From contig CAMQGK010000634.1 in the NCBI GenBank assembly GCA_947000775.1, positions 20,019,501 through 20,083,500 on the forward strand: a stretch of DNA of 64,000 nucleotides, written 5' to 3'. Of the stretch, positions 41,280 to 53,800 are shown in pieces. Position numbers and translations under genes: made by a program. Numbering within the stretch: position 1 is the stretch's first letter; each line of letters starts with the position of its first letter. The notes under the pieces were generated by a model. That model did no database searches. It saw only the letters and a list, made by a program, of their open reading frames with translations, and had not been told where the DNA came from. Source of the stretch: Pterois miles (Eukaryota; Chordata; Actinopteri; Perciformes; Scorpaenidae).

Positions 41280-44080
41280 TACGATGTCAGTGCCAGATGC
41301 CAAGGCATTAAGAGCTGCCACGGACAGGCCTCATGTGCGACAAAGGATCTCATGCACAAACATACTTCAGAGGAAGTTTCTGTTCAAAACAGGAAGTTAG
41401 ATCATGCCCTCGAAGGACACCCCTCCATCCCCCCACCCCTCACCCCACACATACACTGAATAGTGGGAGAAAGGAGGGAAGTGAGTCTTACCTTGACTCC
41501 TTCTATCCTAAATCCCAGGGTGGCTGTTGAGCTTATGGTCTCTCTCCACTGCATGTATCTGGGTTTGGTCACCGCTTTCTGGAGGTTTTCCTCCGGCGTC
41601 GGCGCCTCGGGCTCGACCTCGATCATTTTCTGATACATGTCGGGTCTCGGGGAGGGTTTCTTCCGAGCCTTGGTCAGCTCTTCCTCGAGGTAGGTCCTGA
41701 AGCGTGAAGCACAATAAAACAAAAAAACAAACAGAACAGGTGGTGGGCGGTTAAGATGACAGAAAAGAAGACAAAAAGGTCGGTGACAGACGTGAGCGTA
41801 GAGAGAGGTAGGAGGACGAGGTAGAGGCGAGCAGAGAGGGGTGAAAACGAAGGTGTGAAGAAGACGTCTCTTTCCAAACAGTATGACACAGCTGTTAAGT
41901 GTGAAGATCTGGGAAGTTGTTAGCTGTTAAGCGTGAAGTGTGGTGAGACGATCATACAATTTTGGTAAAATCATCACACAAACTGGCAGTTGTAAACATC
42001 CATTACAGTTTACATACCGATTTCCTGGCTTAACTTTAAAGAACATGCTGCAGGTTTTGTGTGCAATGGGAGATTATTACAGACATGTTGGGGGCTCACA
42101 CTTTGGCCTCTAACTCTTGAGTTTGTTGCCCTGTTGTTGTAATATACAGTATATTTATTTCCACATGGTGGCAAAATAAGTTCAAAATACAGTTTTAATT
42201 CTCAATAAAGTACATTAAAAGTAATTGCTCATTGTTTTCTGAGGGTAAATCAAAACTATATAAATACCCACTGTCGTCCTATGTACAGATTTATGTCATG
42301 TCATGTCAAGTGTTTTCTCACCTCACTCCCATCTTGCAGTCCATCACACACGGGGAGTCAAACTCTGCCAGCAGATCCTCCATCTGGTTGTACTTCTGGC
42401 CGTCCTTCTCCACGTCTCCGTGGTAACCAGGGACGTATGGGCGCAGGACGTCCCTCATCAGGAGCGACAAACAGCGTTGCTCACATTCACAGTGTTTCTG
42501 AAGGATGTCAACAACACTGATTCAGTATCAACAACATGTGGCGCCTCTCTAAACCAGAATGTATTACTGCAACTTTCTGTGCTCGGGATGTCACAATACC
42601 ACAGATTTAGTGGTCGGTACCACGGTAAAAAACCATTAAACCCTTGTACTTCAACATACACTCCTTTATCATCAACTGCATACCGTTTTTTGTTAAATAA
42701 TACAGAGTTATGACCTTATACCTTATAATTTACCTTCGCCTTAGCAACCGGTAAGCAGCGCAGTCCACAGAGCTAACAGCTAACATCACTTAGCTCTCGT
42801 CCTGTTGATTTCAACACAGATTTGTTGTGCGCAATGTGGCCTGATCCCCCTGACGCGTCGCTAGTGAGTTTACCGCGTCCCTAACACATCATCTATCATC
42901 CCGGTTCTACAGTATCAGTTCTTGTGACATCCCTGTTCAAGGTGTGATTGGTGTCAGATGTGTGGTCTTACTTTTAAAATACGGCCGTTGGCTCCAGCCT
43001 TGAAGCTCCCTGAAAAAAGACACACTTTTACTATGAAGCAGATGCAGAAAGCGTTAAGATGTATTTGGGAGTTGGTCTAAACCAAAAATTGTCAGGATAT
43101 CGGCTTTGAATAAGTGAATTGGCTGCAGGCTCTTAATTTTATGTGGCTGAGCCTCAAACTGCCAACACACCTATTCAAAGGAGACATCGCCTGGCGTTTA
43201 CCAATCCTGCTGCTGACTGTCCCCACACACACCTCCCCTTAGGACCCTGCCCTCAAAAACTAGGAGCAAGACAGAATAATGTGCCTGAACATGTTATTCT
43301 TGTTACTTATTACTGTATGAACCGTGTTATACCTGCATGCCCGGCCAGTTGTATCCAGGGATATTTCTTCTTGAAGGACATGACAAACGGTGACCAGTGG
43401 ACCATGTTCTTGATCTTCTTCCAAGACTTGTGCTACAAACACAAACACACACAACAACATAAGTGCTTATCCTACAGAGGGATGTTTCTCACCAACATCA
43501 ACTCAGGTATTTAAGAATCGAATCTGTGCCAACGAAATGCCAGACTTTTTAAAGATATTTATGATCTTTGGCCTGAGTCAGCGTTTTCTGGTTATGCAAA
43601 TTATCTGGATACTTTTAAAGACATGATGATGGTATGAGGCAGAGTTTACCAACTCCATGCACTCTCAAAAAAAAATTAATTGTGGCAAGTCTACCTAACG
43701 CACAATCCCTCAGATGGCAGTGTGCAGTCATCTTAAAATCGCCCAGAGTGCCAATTTACATTCTTCTATGACGCTTTTGGCTGATCCAGCACATTTTTAC
43801 TCTTTCATTTAATGGCCATGAGCAAAACAAGTCTTTAAAACACACACACTGTGGGACGTCCCTGACCTGAGGGGATCTGTCTTCAGTCTCTCTCTGCCTG
43901 GCTCACTTTTATTTTCCTTTCGCTGTTTTCGAACATTTTAACTAAACTCTGGAGGATCAAGCCAGGGTTTCCCCTGGTAACACACACACACACAGTTTCT
44001 CCAAGGGCTCTCCCTGTCCCTGGCAAGGATGAACTGCGGGACTCCTGCCACACACACACACACGCATGCACGCACGCAGG

Positions 44081-44129
<49 letters not shown>

Positions 44130-45035
44130 CCATTGACAAACTGAGACATGTGCTGTCTCTGACACAGCAAGTTGTTTTCAACATCAACAGCTTTCATCTC
44201 AGCTGATTCAAGTCTAGACCTTCCTTCAACATATATTAATATATATCTGTTAAACTCTCTATAATCACTGTCTGTTCCCTGTTATATTTACTGGGTAAGT
44301 GCATGTCAAGTTTAAAAAAAAAAAAAGTGAAATATGACAAGCAGAAAGGTGCTCTTATTTATTCTCCTAAATCATCCTGTCAGTAGGTTTAAATTTATTA
44401 TTTTGCTGCATGTTGCAACACATCATTGAAGCTACAATAAATCACACTTTTACTGAATAACATATTCAGGCCGCAGTTTGTTTTTATGCCTGCAGCATTA
44501 CATCAGATGGAAAGACTCCAGATGTCTTGTTCTGTGGGTTTAAACAATGCTTGGCTGTGCAACACAGTGACAGAGATATGAGTGGACGCAGCAGCTCTAA
44601 AAAATGAGATAAATCCAAATGTTTTGAAGAGTTTTCCCTGTAAAAAGGCATTCAAATCCAATTTATATTTTAATAAATGATAAAATCCACCTTTAAATGA
44701 TCCCATCTGCTCTGTGATTTTATCTTGTGAGATATAATATCTATGCCGAAACTTCCCTTTCATACACAGGGGCAACATGTCTGTTAACGCTGTGATCTGA
44801 CACAAAGATTTCCGCTGGTCTGCAAATACCAGGAGAAATAATATTATGTCTACAAATAAATCAGAGAAGAGAAGAAGAGAGATGAGAGGAGGAGGACGAA
44901 GAGGAGGAGAGGACGGATAAGATAAGAGAGAGGAGGACCATAGAAGGAGATATATAACCCATGTCACATAACCTGGACCTGATGAAAATTCATCAGCTGA
45001 TAGCATGACTATCTATGGTTACGACGCACACGCAG

Positions 45036-45089
<54 letters not shown>

Positions 45090-45183
45090 TCTCATCCCTG
45101 AAAGAGTGAAGAGTCACATGAGGGGTTTTTCTCTGCACCACTGAAGGAAAGAGAGGTAGACCCCCCCCCTCCATATATACAAA

Positions 45184-45228
<45 letters not shown>

Positions 45229-48200
45229 CACAGGTCACATGATGGAAACTATTACCGCAGAGGTCAGCTAGACTGGGTCGCAAAGACAGCTTAGCAAAGC
45301 GCAATATTTCTAGATGTCTACTGAGCTGATATCTAAATCCTTTGAAATTATCTAACTTGATATGCTTCAGTTTTAAAACAAAATGCTGTCTTTGCAAAAG
45401 AAAAATAAAAAAAAATGGAAAGAGTCAACTTGGTTTAAAGCACCAGTTCCTAACCTGGAGGTCACGGCCATCACTAGGAGTCGCCAAAGCGTCGCATGGG
45501 GTTGGGAGGCCCTCTAGAGTTTCACTTTTTTCAAATTTTGACGGCCTATACCTCAACATTTTATTCATTTCTGTGAATAAAACTAAATGAAAATGTAATG
45601 TTTAATGTATGCATTATTATCTAAGATACAAACAGGACAATGTGTGACTGTTAAAAATTCAAAAAATTCTAAAAGTTCCCAAAAATAAGAGGAAAATTCA
45701 TCTCAGACTCAAAATTCACAAGAAATAATGAGCCTGTTTTGCACAAACTTCCTGCAGCTATTGTGTTCACTATTTGGGTTAATTGTACAGTTTATCAGTT
45801 GTTAGAAGAAGAAGAAGAAGATAGTCCTTTATTAGTCCCGCTAGGGGAAATTCAATTTTTTTCACTCTGTTAACTAATACACACACATGCACAAACAGGT
45901 CCATATACATGCAACAATTGGAGAGGTGTCAGAGTGAGTGGGCTGCTCCTGACAAGCGCCCCGAGCAGTTGGGGGTTTGGTGCCTTGCTCAGGGGCACCT
46001 CGGCAGTGCCCAAGAGGTAAACTGGCACCTCTCCAGCTACCAGTTCACACTCAGTTTTTGGCCCATGTCGGGACTTGAACCGGTGACCCTCCGGTTCCCA
46101 AGCCAACTCCCTACAGACTGAGCTACTGCCGCCCCCAGTTCTGTACTGTTATCATTATGCATTGAATATAATGTGAAATATGGTAAATGGACTTGCATTT
46201 ACATAGTGCTTTCCACTCTTCTGACCACTCAAAGCGCTTTTCACTACACGTCACAATCACCCATTCATACACTGATGGCAGAGGCTGCTAAGGTGCCAAC
46301 TTTGCCAATCAGGATCTAATCTAAATACGCATTCATCTCACTCACACAACGATGGGAGCAATTTGGGGTTAAGGACAAGTGTCAAGGACACACTGACGTG
46401 ACCGGAGCAGCCGGGGATCGAACCACCGACCTTCCGATTGCTGCTCTACCCTCTGAACCACACCCTCCCCATATATATCTAGGGTGGTCAAACAATTAAA
46501 ATGTTTAATCGCAAATTAATCACACATTTTTTTATCTGTTCAAAATGCACCTGGGACATGGGAGTGGATAAATATGCTGCTTTTTGCAAATTATGTATAT
46601 ATTTATCATTGAAACTCAATCAGCAACACAAAACAATGACAAATATTGTCCAGAAACTCTCACATGTACTGCATTTAGCATAAAAAATATGCTGAAATCA
46701 TCACATGGCAAACTTAACAACAGCAGCTGTCAGTGTGTCAGTGTGCTGATTTGACTATGACTGAATGTGATTATCATAAAGTGGACACATCTGTAAAGCG
46801 GAGACTCGTGGGTACCCATAAAACCCATTTTCATTCACACATCTTGAGGTCAGAGGTCAAGGGATCCCTTTGAAATTGGCCATGCCAGTTTTTCCTGGTG
46901 AAAATTTAGCATCATGACCTTATGAAATTAGTGGCACTAAAACAAATATACATTAACTTTGACTGCCCTAGAAATATCCATAAAATATGTCACTTGGTCA
47001 ATTAGAGATATCAGTTTACTGAATAACAGAAAAGGGTTGGGAACCACTGGAAGTAAGATGACGGTGGCCTGGAGGCAAAAAGAGGACATCGAGGAGAAAG
47101 CATGTACTGGAAATCTCCATGTGTCAATGTGTAGGTATGACTAGAAACATACGTCAGTCTTCCCTGATTTAATAAAGGGTGAAATGAAACACATTTTCAA
47201 CAGCAGACAGATTTCAATAACTGTTTCTGGCTTCTAGTTATAGAAAATACTGTAGAACAATCTTTTTAGATCATCAGAAAGGCACGATTAAGTCAAACTG
47301 AACAGTAATCCCCCTTCTCATTTTTTCCACCATTTTTGGCCAGTTAGTAAGAGCACAACAGTATCAGGCTACAGCTTGGTAAGTAGCCAGAGTCTGCACT
47401 TTCTCTGTCATCTCACACTGTCATCCATCTCCCACGTTGCCCACTTACAGCTGGTGTGTGTGTGAGAGAGAAAGAGCTGTGGAGGGCAAGAGAAAAAAGA
47501 AAGTCTGGACTGGCTCAAGTGTGAGTAATAACAGACGTTGTCACAGCCTGTAGATTTAGGAGGTAGAGACATTAAAATGCAATCTGGAAGAGGAGAGGTT
47601 GGTTTGTGTGTAATAATAAAAAATACTACAACTATTATCAAGGGTTATTATTGCTCAATAAAATCTAACTCCAAAAGTAGAGCTTGTCAAACATCCCTAA
47701 ACAAGAACTAAATCCAGGGATAAAAAGTATCCTGTGACAGTATAGTAAAAGCAACACTGGCTGTACCTGAAGGTGGTTGGTGCGGAGGTGGATGACGGTA
47801 ACAACAAAGATGGCTCCGACCGACACAACAACACTCCACACTGAATACAGCCACGCAGACCACATCATGGCCGACGGGCTTTCTGTCAGATAAACTAACA
47901 GGACGGGTAATCTGTCCAGCTCTCCTGCTGCAATGCAACCAAACTCTCTGCTGCTGCTGCTTTTTAAAAAGCTGGGAAACTCAGGCTTGCATGCTCCTCT
48001 TTCTATGCCCCACAACATTTACACGTATGTGTGTGTGTGTGTGTGTGTGTGGATAAACAATTGTGCATCATTTGATTGGCAAAACAGAGGACAAACATAA
48101 TCTGGACTTGCAAATCTCCACTCAGGTCACACAGCATTTGAAAGACGCAGACGGAGCTACACTAAGTGTGTGAGTGGGTGTGTGAGTGTGAATGTACACG

Positions 48201-50069
48201 AAGTACTAGTGGGTAAATGTAGAGGCTGCGTGGAAAAAGCAACCTAAACCTGTACGTTCATACACGTTTTCCTACTTTGAATGTATGTTTGTGTATACCT
48301 GCATGTGTTTGTCTTGAATATGAGAAACAACAGGATTGTGACAGAAGTTACGACAGAAGCCGAAATAGACAAAAAGGAAACATCCTAAACAGCAGCTCCC
48401 ACGCGCTCTATACGATGCAGCTTCAGCCTGTAACGTCTGAGTTGTTATGATGCAAAAACTAGCCATGCACATTAATGCATTCGGATGCTTGCCTTGTGAA
48501 ACAATCATTTCACAGCTGGCAGATGAGGCCTTTAGTGGGTCTGTGAAAATACAATTTGCATGAATGTGTCTAAACGTGTGACATGTAGATAACAGCTGCT
48601 CGAGGAAAGATTTTAAATGTGGTAAAACTGGTGATTTGCGTAGAAAACGCGCAGTTATAGAAACACTTTTGCACAAATTATTTCAGCAGTGAGGTCAGGA
48701 TACACTTTTATAAATATCTGAGGACAGATGCAAAGTAGAAAACCATGTGTGAAAATCAAGAATCCAGAAATCAAGAGTTAAAAACCAGTTATAAAGTCAA
48801 TGTGTCCAGTCCAATCAAGGTGGTGAATGGTTCCTATAAGTATCTCCCATTTCCTGCCATTTTGAGCTCATTTCCCTGGTTGAATCCAAGTACATATGAT
48901 TGTTAAAAATTCAAAATAAAACATAATGCAGACAGATAATTGTATTAAAAAAATTACAGGACAACTCATCTCTCATGCAAAATTCGCAGGAAATTATCAG
49001 CTTGTTTTACACAAACTTCCTGCAGTTATTGCATTCACTATTTTAGGTTAAAATAAGATTTTTTTAAAGAAGAAAATATACACCGTTATAAATATCTGAA
49101 CACAGATGCAAAGCAGGAAACTGAGTGTGAAAATCAACAGCTGAATCCAGCCAGCCAATGAGAGCACTACGCATTAAACATCCCATTAGAAATCAAGTTA
49201 GTATCCAGTTTAAGTCAGTATTTCAAATCCGGAAATTTAAGTGAAATATATACTGTTTTGTATGTTCTCTTCTTGTGGGATAAAAACTTTGAAAATCATT
49301 AAAATATATTTACAAAAGTAAAATATGCCTAATTCAATCAGTGGCAAAAAGTAGCTCCCCTTTGCTGTCATTTTATTTTTTTTAGCTTTTTGTCCCTGAT
49401 TGAATTTAAGGATAATACTATTTTTTAAGATGATCCTTTAGAGTTGCTTTCCTTTACACCAGTCTGAGTGGGCTATGCAAATAATCAACATACAGTATAG
49501 TTTTCTCCTACCTTTACAGAAGTCATTTGCTGCTGTTCATTCCCGTACAGAATGAAAACTACTGTTGACAGACTTGAAAATTGCCTCAGCCTTAATTTGG
49601 CATTATCAGAGTGTGCGTTCCAGTGTTTATCCACATCAGTGTGTGCATTATTTCACTCTGTGCCGGCTGTCCATCATCGGACATGCACAGGAAGAAAAGG
49701 ACGTCCCAACCAGGAAACAATCCCTCAAAACTCTGCAGCTTCATGGAGTTTATTGCCAGACATATTTCTTACTATGCAGGCAATTTTGTTTCATTCAAAG
49801 ATAGCTGATTTTTTTTTTATTTTATTTGCTATAACAGTGTTTTAAACTGATGAAAAAATTGCATATTTCTTCAATAAGCAAATCTGGACATGAACCCCAA
49901 AACTGGAAGGCAATGCAAAACGCCTCTTTCTCTCATTCGGTCTAAAACTTCCCTCAAAGTCAGACTCTCTGTCGCTCTCTCATCTTTTTCTGGCTCACTG
50001 CTCTCTCCTATCTCTGTCCCCAGACCAGCTGGATGACAAGAGGAGAGCAGGAAAAACAGTTAAGTTTCC

Positions 50070-50124
<55 letters not shown>

Positions 50125-50754
50125 AAACGGTAAGAGAAGGAACCTCTTGCAGACAGGAAGTGGGGGGGGTTGCCGCTTGCCTCAGCGACAGTATTTTCCA
50201 CATCCGCCGCTGACTACAAACAAAAGAGAGAAAGAAAAAAGGCCTTGCCCTCTGTAAACAACAGAAAGAGCACGGCGGAGAGCAAAGAGCTTCCATCGGC
50301 CCCTTGGCTATTATCTTCTAGAAATGTGCATCAACATCTGTTTCAACGCAACACACGTTTCACACAAGTTCCTTATTAAATTGAGCAGGTATCACACATA
50401 TTTAAAAAGGGTCTCGCCACAAATGATATGCGCAGATGTAAGGGAGCTGAAACCCAAGAGAACAACCAGACATCACTCATTTGCATGCAGGGAGGAGTGA
50501 AAGGAGGCAGAGAGTGGTGAGAATAGTAAAAAAAACATGGAGCAAAAGGGTAACCCTGGGTTACAAATGTGTAACGTGAAAGAAGCAAGGGAAACACTGA
50601 TGCGTGCTGATGTTTTCAACGGAGAAGCACGGAGGAAACAACAAGCCTGATATCGCTCACCACAAGGTCCCCATGCAGATACAAATATTGCAACTGTCTG
50701 AGTCTGCAAAGTTTAGGCTGAGACACACACACAAAGACAAAATTAAACTGCAGG

Positions 50755-50801
<47 letters not shown>

Positions 50802-53800
50802 TGTGTGTGTAAACAATGTGCATTAGATGCTTGGAGAGTGAATAAAAAATCTCTTAGCAACCAAGTGGAAAAATAGAAAATCGACGGCTATATAGAGGCG
50901 AGAAAAAAGAGGACGCATAAAAGAAAATAAGGTTAGATGTTTGTGATGTGGCTGTTCAGTTATGTTGTTACTAAAGACTGTAGTGTGATAAGGACGACTA
51001 GTTTCCAAACCGAGGCCACTAAATGGAACATTAAACAACACATCTGACTTTAGATCTAAGCCACACAATGATGTGTGATATGTGTGAAGTGTGATATATA
51101 TAAAAAGAGCACAGAACTTAAAGGTGCTATATGTAAAAATGTACATGTAGTAATCGCATTATATTGCCAAAGTGTGTAAAGATTATAATGGAACTTAAAA
51201 CTTTAGAAAGAAACGGAGACCTTTGAAAACAATGACGCCCACGTCCGCTTCTTGATTGTGTCTTAACATTCATGACGTCTACTTCTCTGATTTGTCAAGC
51301 CCCATCACACAAACCTTTTCCGAACAGCATCAGCCTTGACCGTGCCCCCAGGAAGAGCGTCAGGCTTTGAAGCAAATTGTCTCAGTGGCCAAACAGTGGT
51401 ACTGCAACTTCCGTGTCCATCACCTGATGCTGTTGGGCCCGAAAATACTTTTCCCATGGACTTATACTGGGAAAGAGACGTCTGTAACTCAGTGGGTATT
51501 TTGATATCCCAGTATGAACACTCAAATACGTCATTAGGTCCTAAAAGTTGTTAAATAAACTAATAACCAAATCCAGAGTTATTTTCCTTCTTCCGTTCAT
51601 GTGAATGAGATCCAGATTGAGCGCTGGGAGGTAACGGAAACGCTCCTGCGCCTGCTCTATGGGCCCAATATCGGCACCTGGCTGACCACCAGTGGTTAAT
51701 TTACAAGCGCTGTTGGCCTTGTTGTCTGTGCTAGCAGCCTTTGTGCTGTTAAATTCTGCGAGGCAAACTGTGAACGCTTTGCATAAATTCCCATGTCCAG
51801 CGTTATTTCCTTCCTGTAAACTTCCTGTTTACACCAGCATGCGCATGCCCAGTGTACGTGAATGGTCATATGATATGTGTTTTCAGGCGTGGTAGTATGG
51901 ACAGAGATTAATTCTGAAATGGCCCTAAAGCGCTCATCTGGGTGGAGATAATTTTTTTAAAACGTAGTTTTAAAAACAAAACGTATTAGCGTGGACGTAC
52001 TCCTGGGCTGACCCGAATGCTTCAAAGCTTCAACCGTTGCCATTGTAATTGACCTCCAAATCAATATTTGAATGTTTTGTTTTTAATCATTTCTTTTCTT
52101 GTATAAGTATACAGTAATTAGTAATAAATCTGATGACTCATGAAAAAAGGAAGAACGTAGTGTGGCTGCAGCACTGTCCCGGGTACTGAAACTGGGACAA
52201 CTGTGAGCTCTACCCAACGACCACTAGTCCGCACGATTTGGCAAATCACATCATGCATTCCATCATTTGAAAACCTAATCATGTAGTGTGGTTCGTCTTA
52301 CGCACGCAAATTAAATGTCAAAGTCCAACATTAAACAGCCAAAATGATGCGTAGTCTATCTTTGTGAACAGCAATCAAATGGTGAAGCCATTCTCTTTAA
52401 ATGATATTAACTTTCTCTGCTGCCTTATATTTCCCTGTTTTCAGGAGGTAAGGTAAAAACCTCTATTTTCTTGTCTGAATATAATTCAATCTGACTCTTA
52501 TAAAGCAGTCTGTTTTCAGTTTGATTGCATAAGTATAATCATAAATAGATCCCTGTTCCCACTGTCTACATGCTGGAGTGTCCTTGAGCGAGAAACTGAA
52601 CCTAAGTTGCTCCCCGGTCAAATTGCCTGTACGTGACAATTCAAATAAAGTTTAAAGACATAGAAACAGACAGACTGTCATCTTCAGATACCTCTTCAGA
52701 TAAATACTTCTCATCGACGCTTTGTAGTCCAAAAAACTGGTAGCTTAGACAGCTCTAATGTAGCCTCAAACAGAGCATTTCAGAAAGACGGTGAAAAGAG
52801 GAGCTGCAGCACAACCGGTATGAGAAAAATAGTGTTTTTTGAACATTAAATCATGTAAAACATATTCTAGTAGAAACCCAGAATACAAGTATGCACCTGA
52901 AAATAAGCACTGTAGGTCCTCTTTAATAAGCTCAGTAAATTTAGAAATGCAACCCATGGATCTCCAGTCTATGGAGATTCATGGGTCTAATTAATAAACA
53001 TTAATTTTTCTGCACAAACACTTGCATTCACGTTCCCAGCAGGGTTTCCCCAGTGTGTCTCTGACAGCTCTGAAACCATGTGAAACCACACTTCACTTCT
53101 GCACTGGATACCACACTAGATACTATTTCACATAAAATGTCAGTTTCAGTAACTGCAGGCCAACCTGACTTCTTGAGAGCGCACATACGGTACATGCACT
53201 CTACACCGGCACAATCCCACTCAAACACTTAATGAAGGACTGACCGGTGTTTCCCCTCTCATTGTGAACCAAGCAGGCACTCTGTAATACGCACACACAC
53301 ACACACAAAAGAGTTGGACACACACTCATTAACTTACAGACTCACACATACAGCTGTGAGAGGGAAACTCGGTTTGACGTCACAGGATTGCTAGGCAACC
53401 GGCCGCCGTGGTAGTGAAGATTTTCCACTGCAGTGCAAACAGTGTGTGTGTCTCAGTATGTGTGTGTGCTGATATTTTTTGGTGCACTTGAGTTACAGTT
53501 CAGGACATAAAAACGAGTTTTCGTCCAGTCCACCACTAAAAACTCTTTTTGACATGAGCTCGGGTGGAAGTGCAGGTGGAGATTCATGTTTGGGTCAGAG
53601 TGTGACCGCATTTCAAAGGATCGTAAAAAAAGGGATGTGAGTCAGTGTGACATTAGCTACAGATAGAGAGAAACAGTGACAGTGCGTATATACAGTACTG
53701 TGTTGTTCTGCAGGGTGCAACTATGGCGTGTACGGAGGAGGGTGTGTCCGTGTTAGCAGCATATGTGAGTGGGTGTTTGGGTGCACATCTGTTTATCTAA

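Larger units (their letters stand above)
45438..47053. mobile_element. outer DNA element split by later insertions
   Basis: The left end CACCAGTTCCTAACCTGGAG and the right end GGGTTGGGAACCACTGG are inverted, about 1.6 kb apart. Two SINEs and an AGGGCTGTCAA-family element lie between them. The outer pairing is an inference from the ends. Confidence 0.5.

Noticed and set aside
45805..46469. tRNA genes, suggested by A- and B-box sequences on the minus strand
   Set aside because: The boxes sit at the heads of SINEs with fish-type bodies and tails; no cloverleaf with paired acceptor stem is evident.
49552..49845. 97-residue plus-strand frame
   Set aside because: Three overlapping frames of similar length and no conserved composition; consistent with chance.
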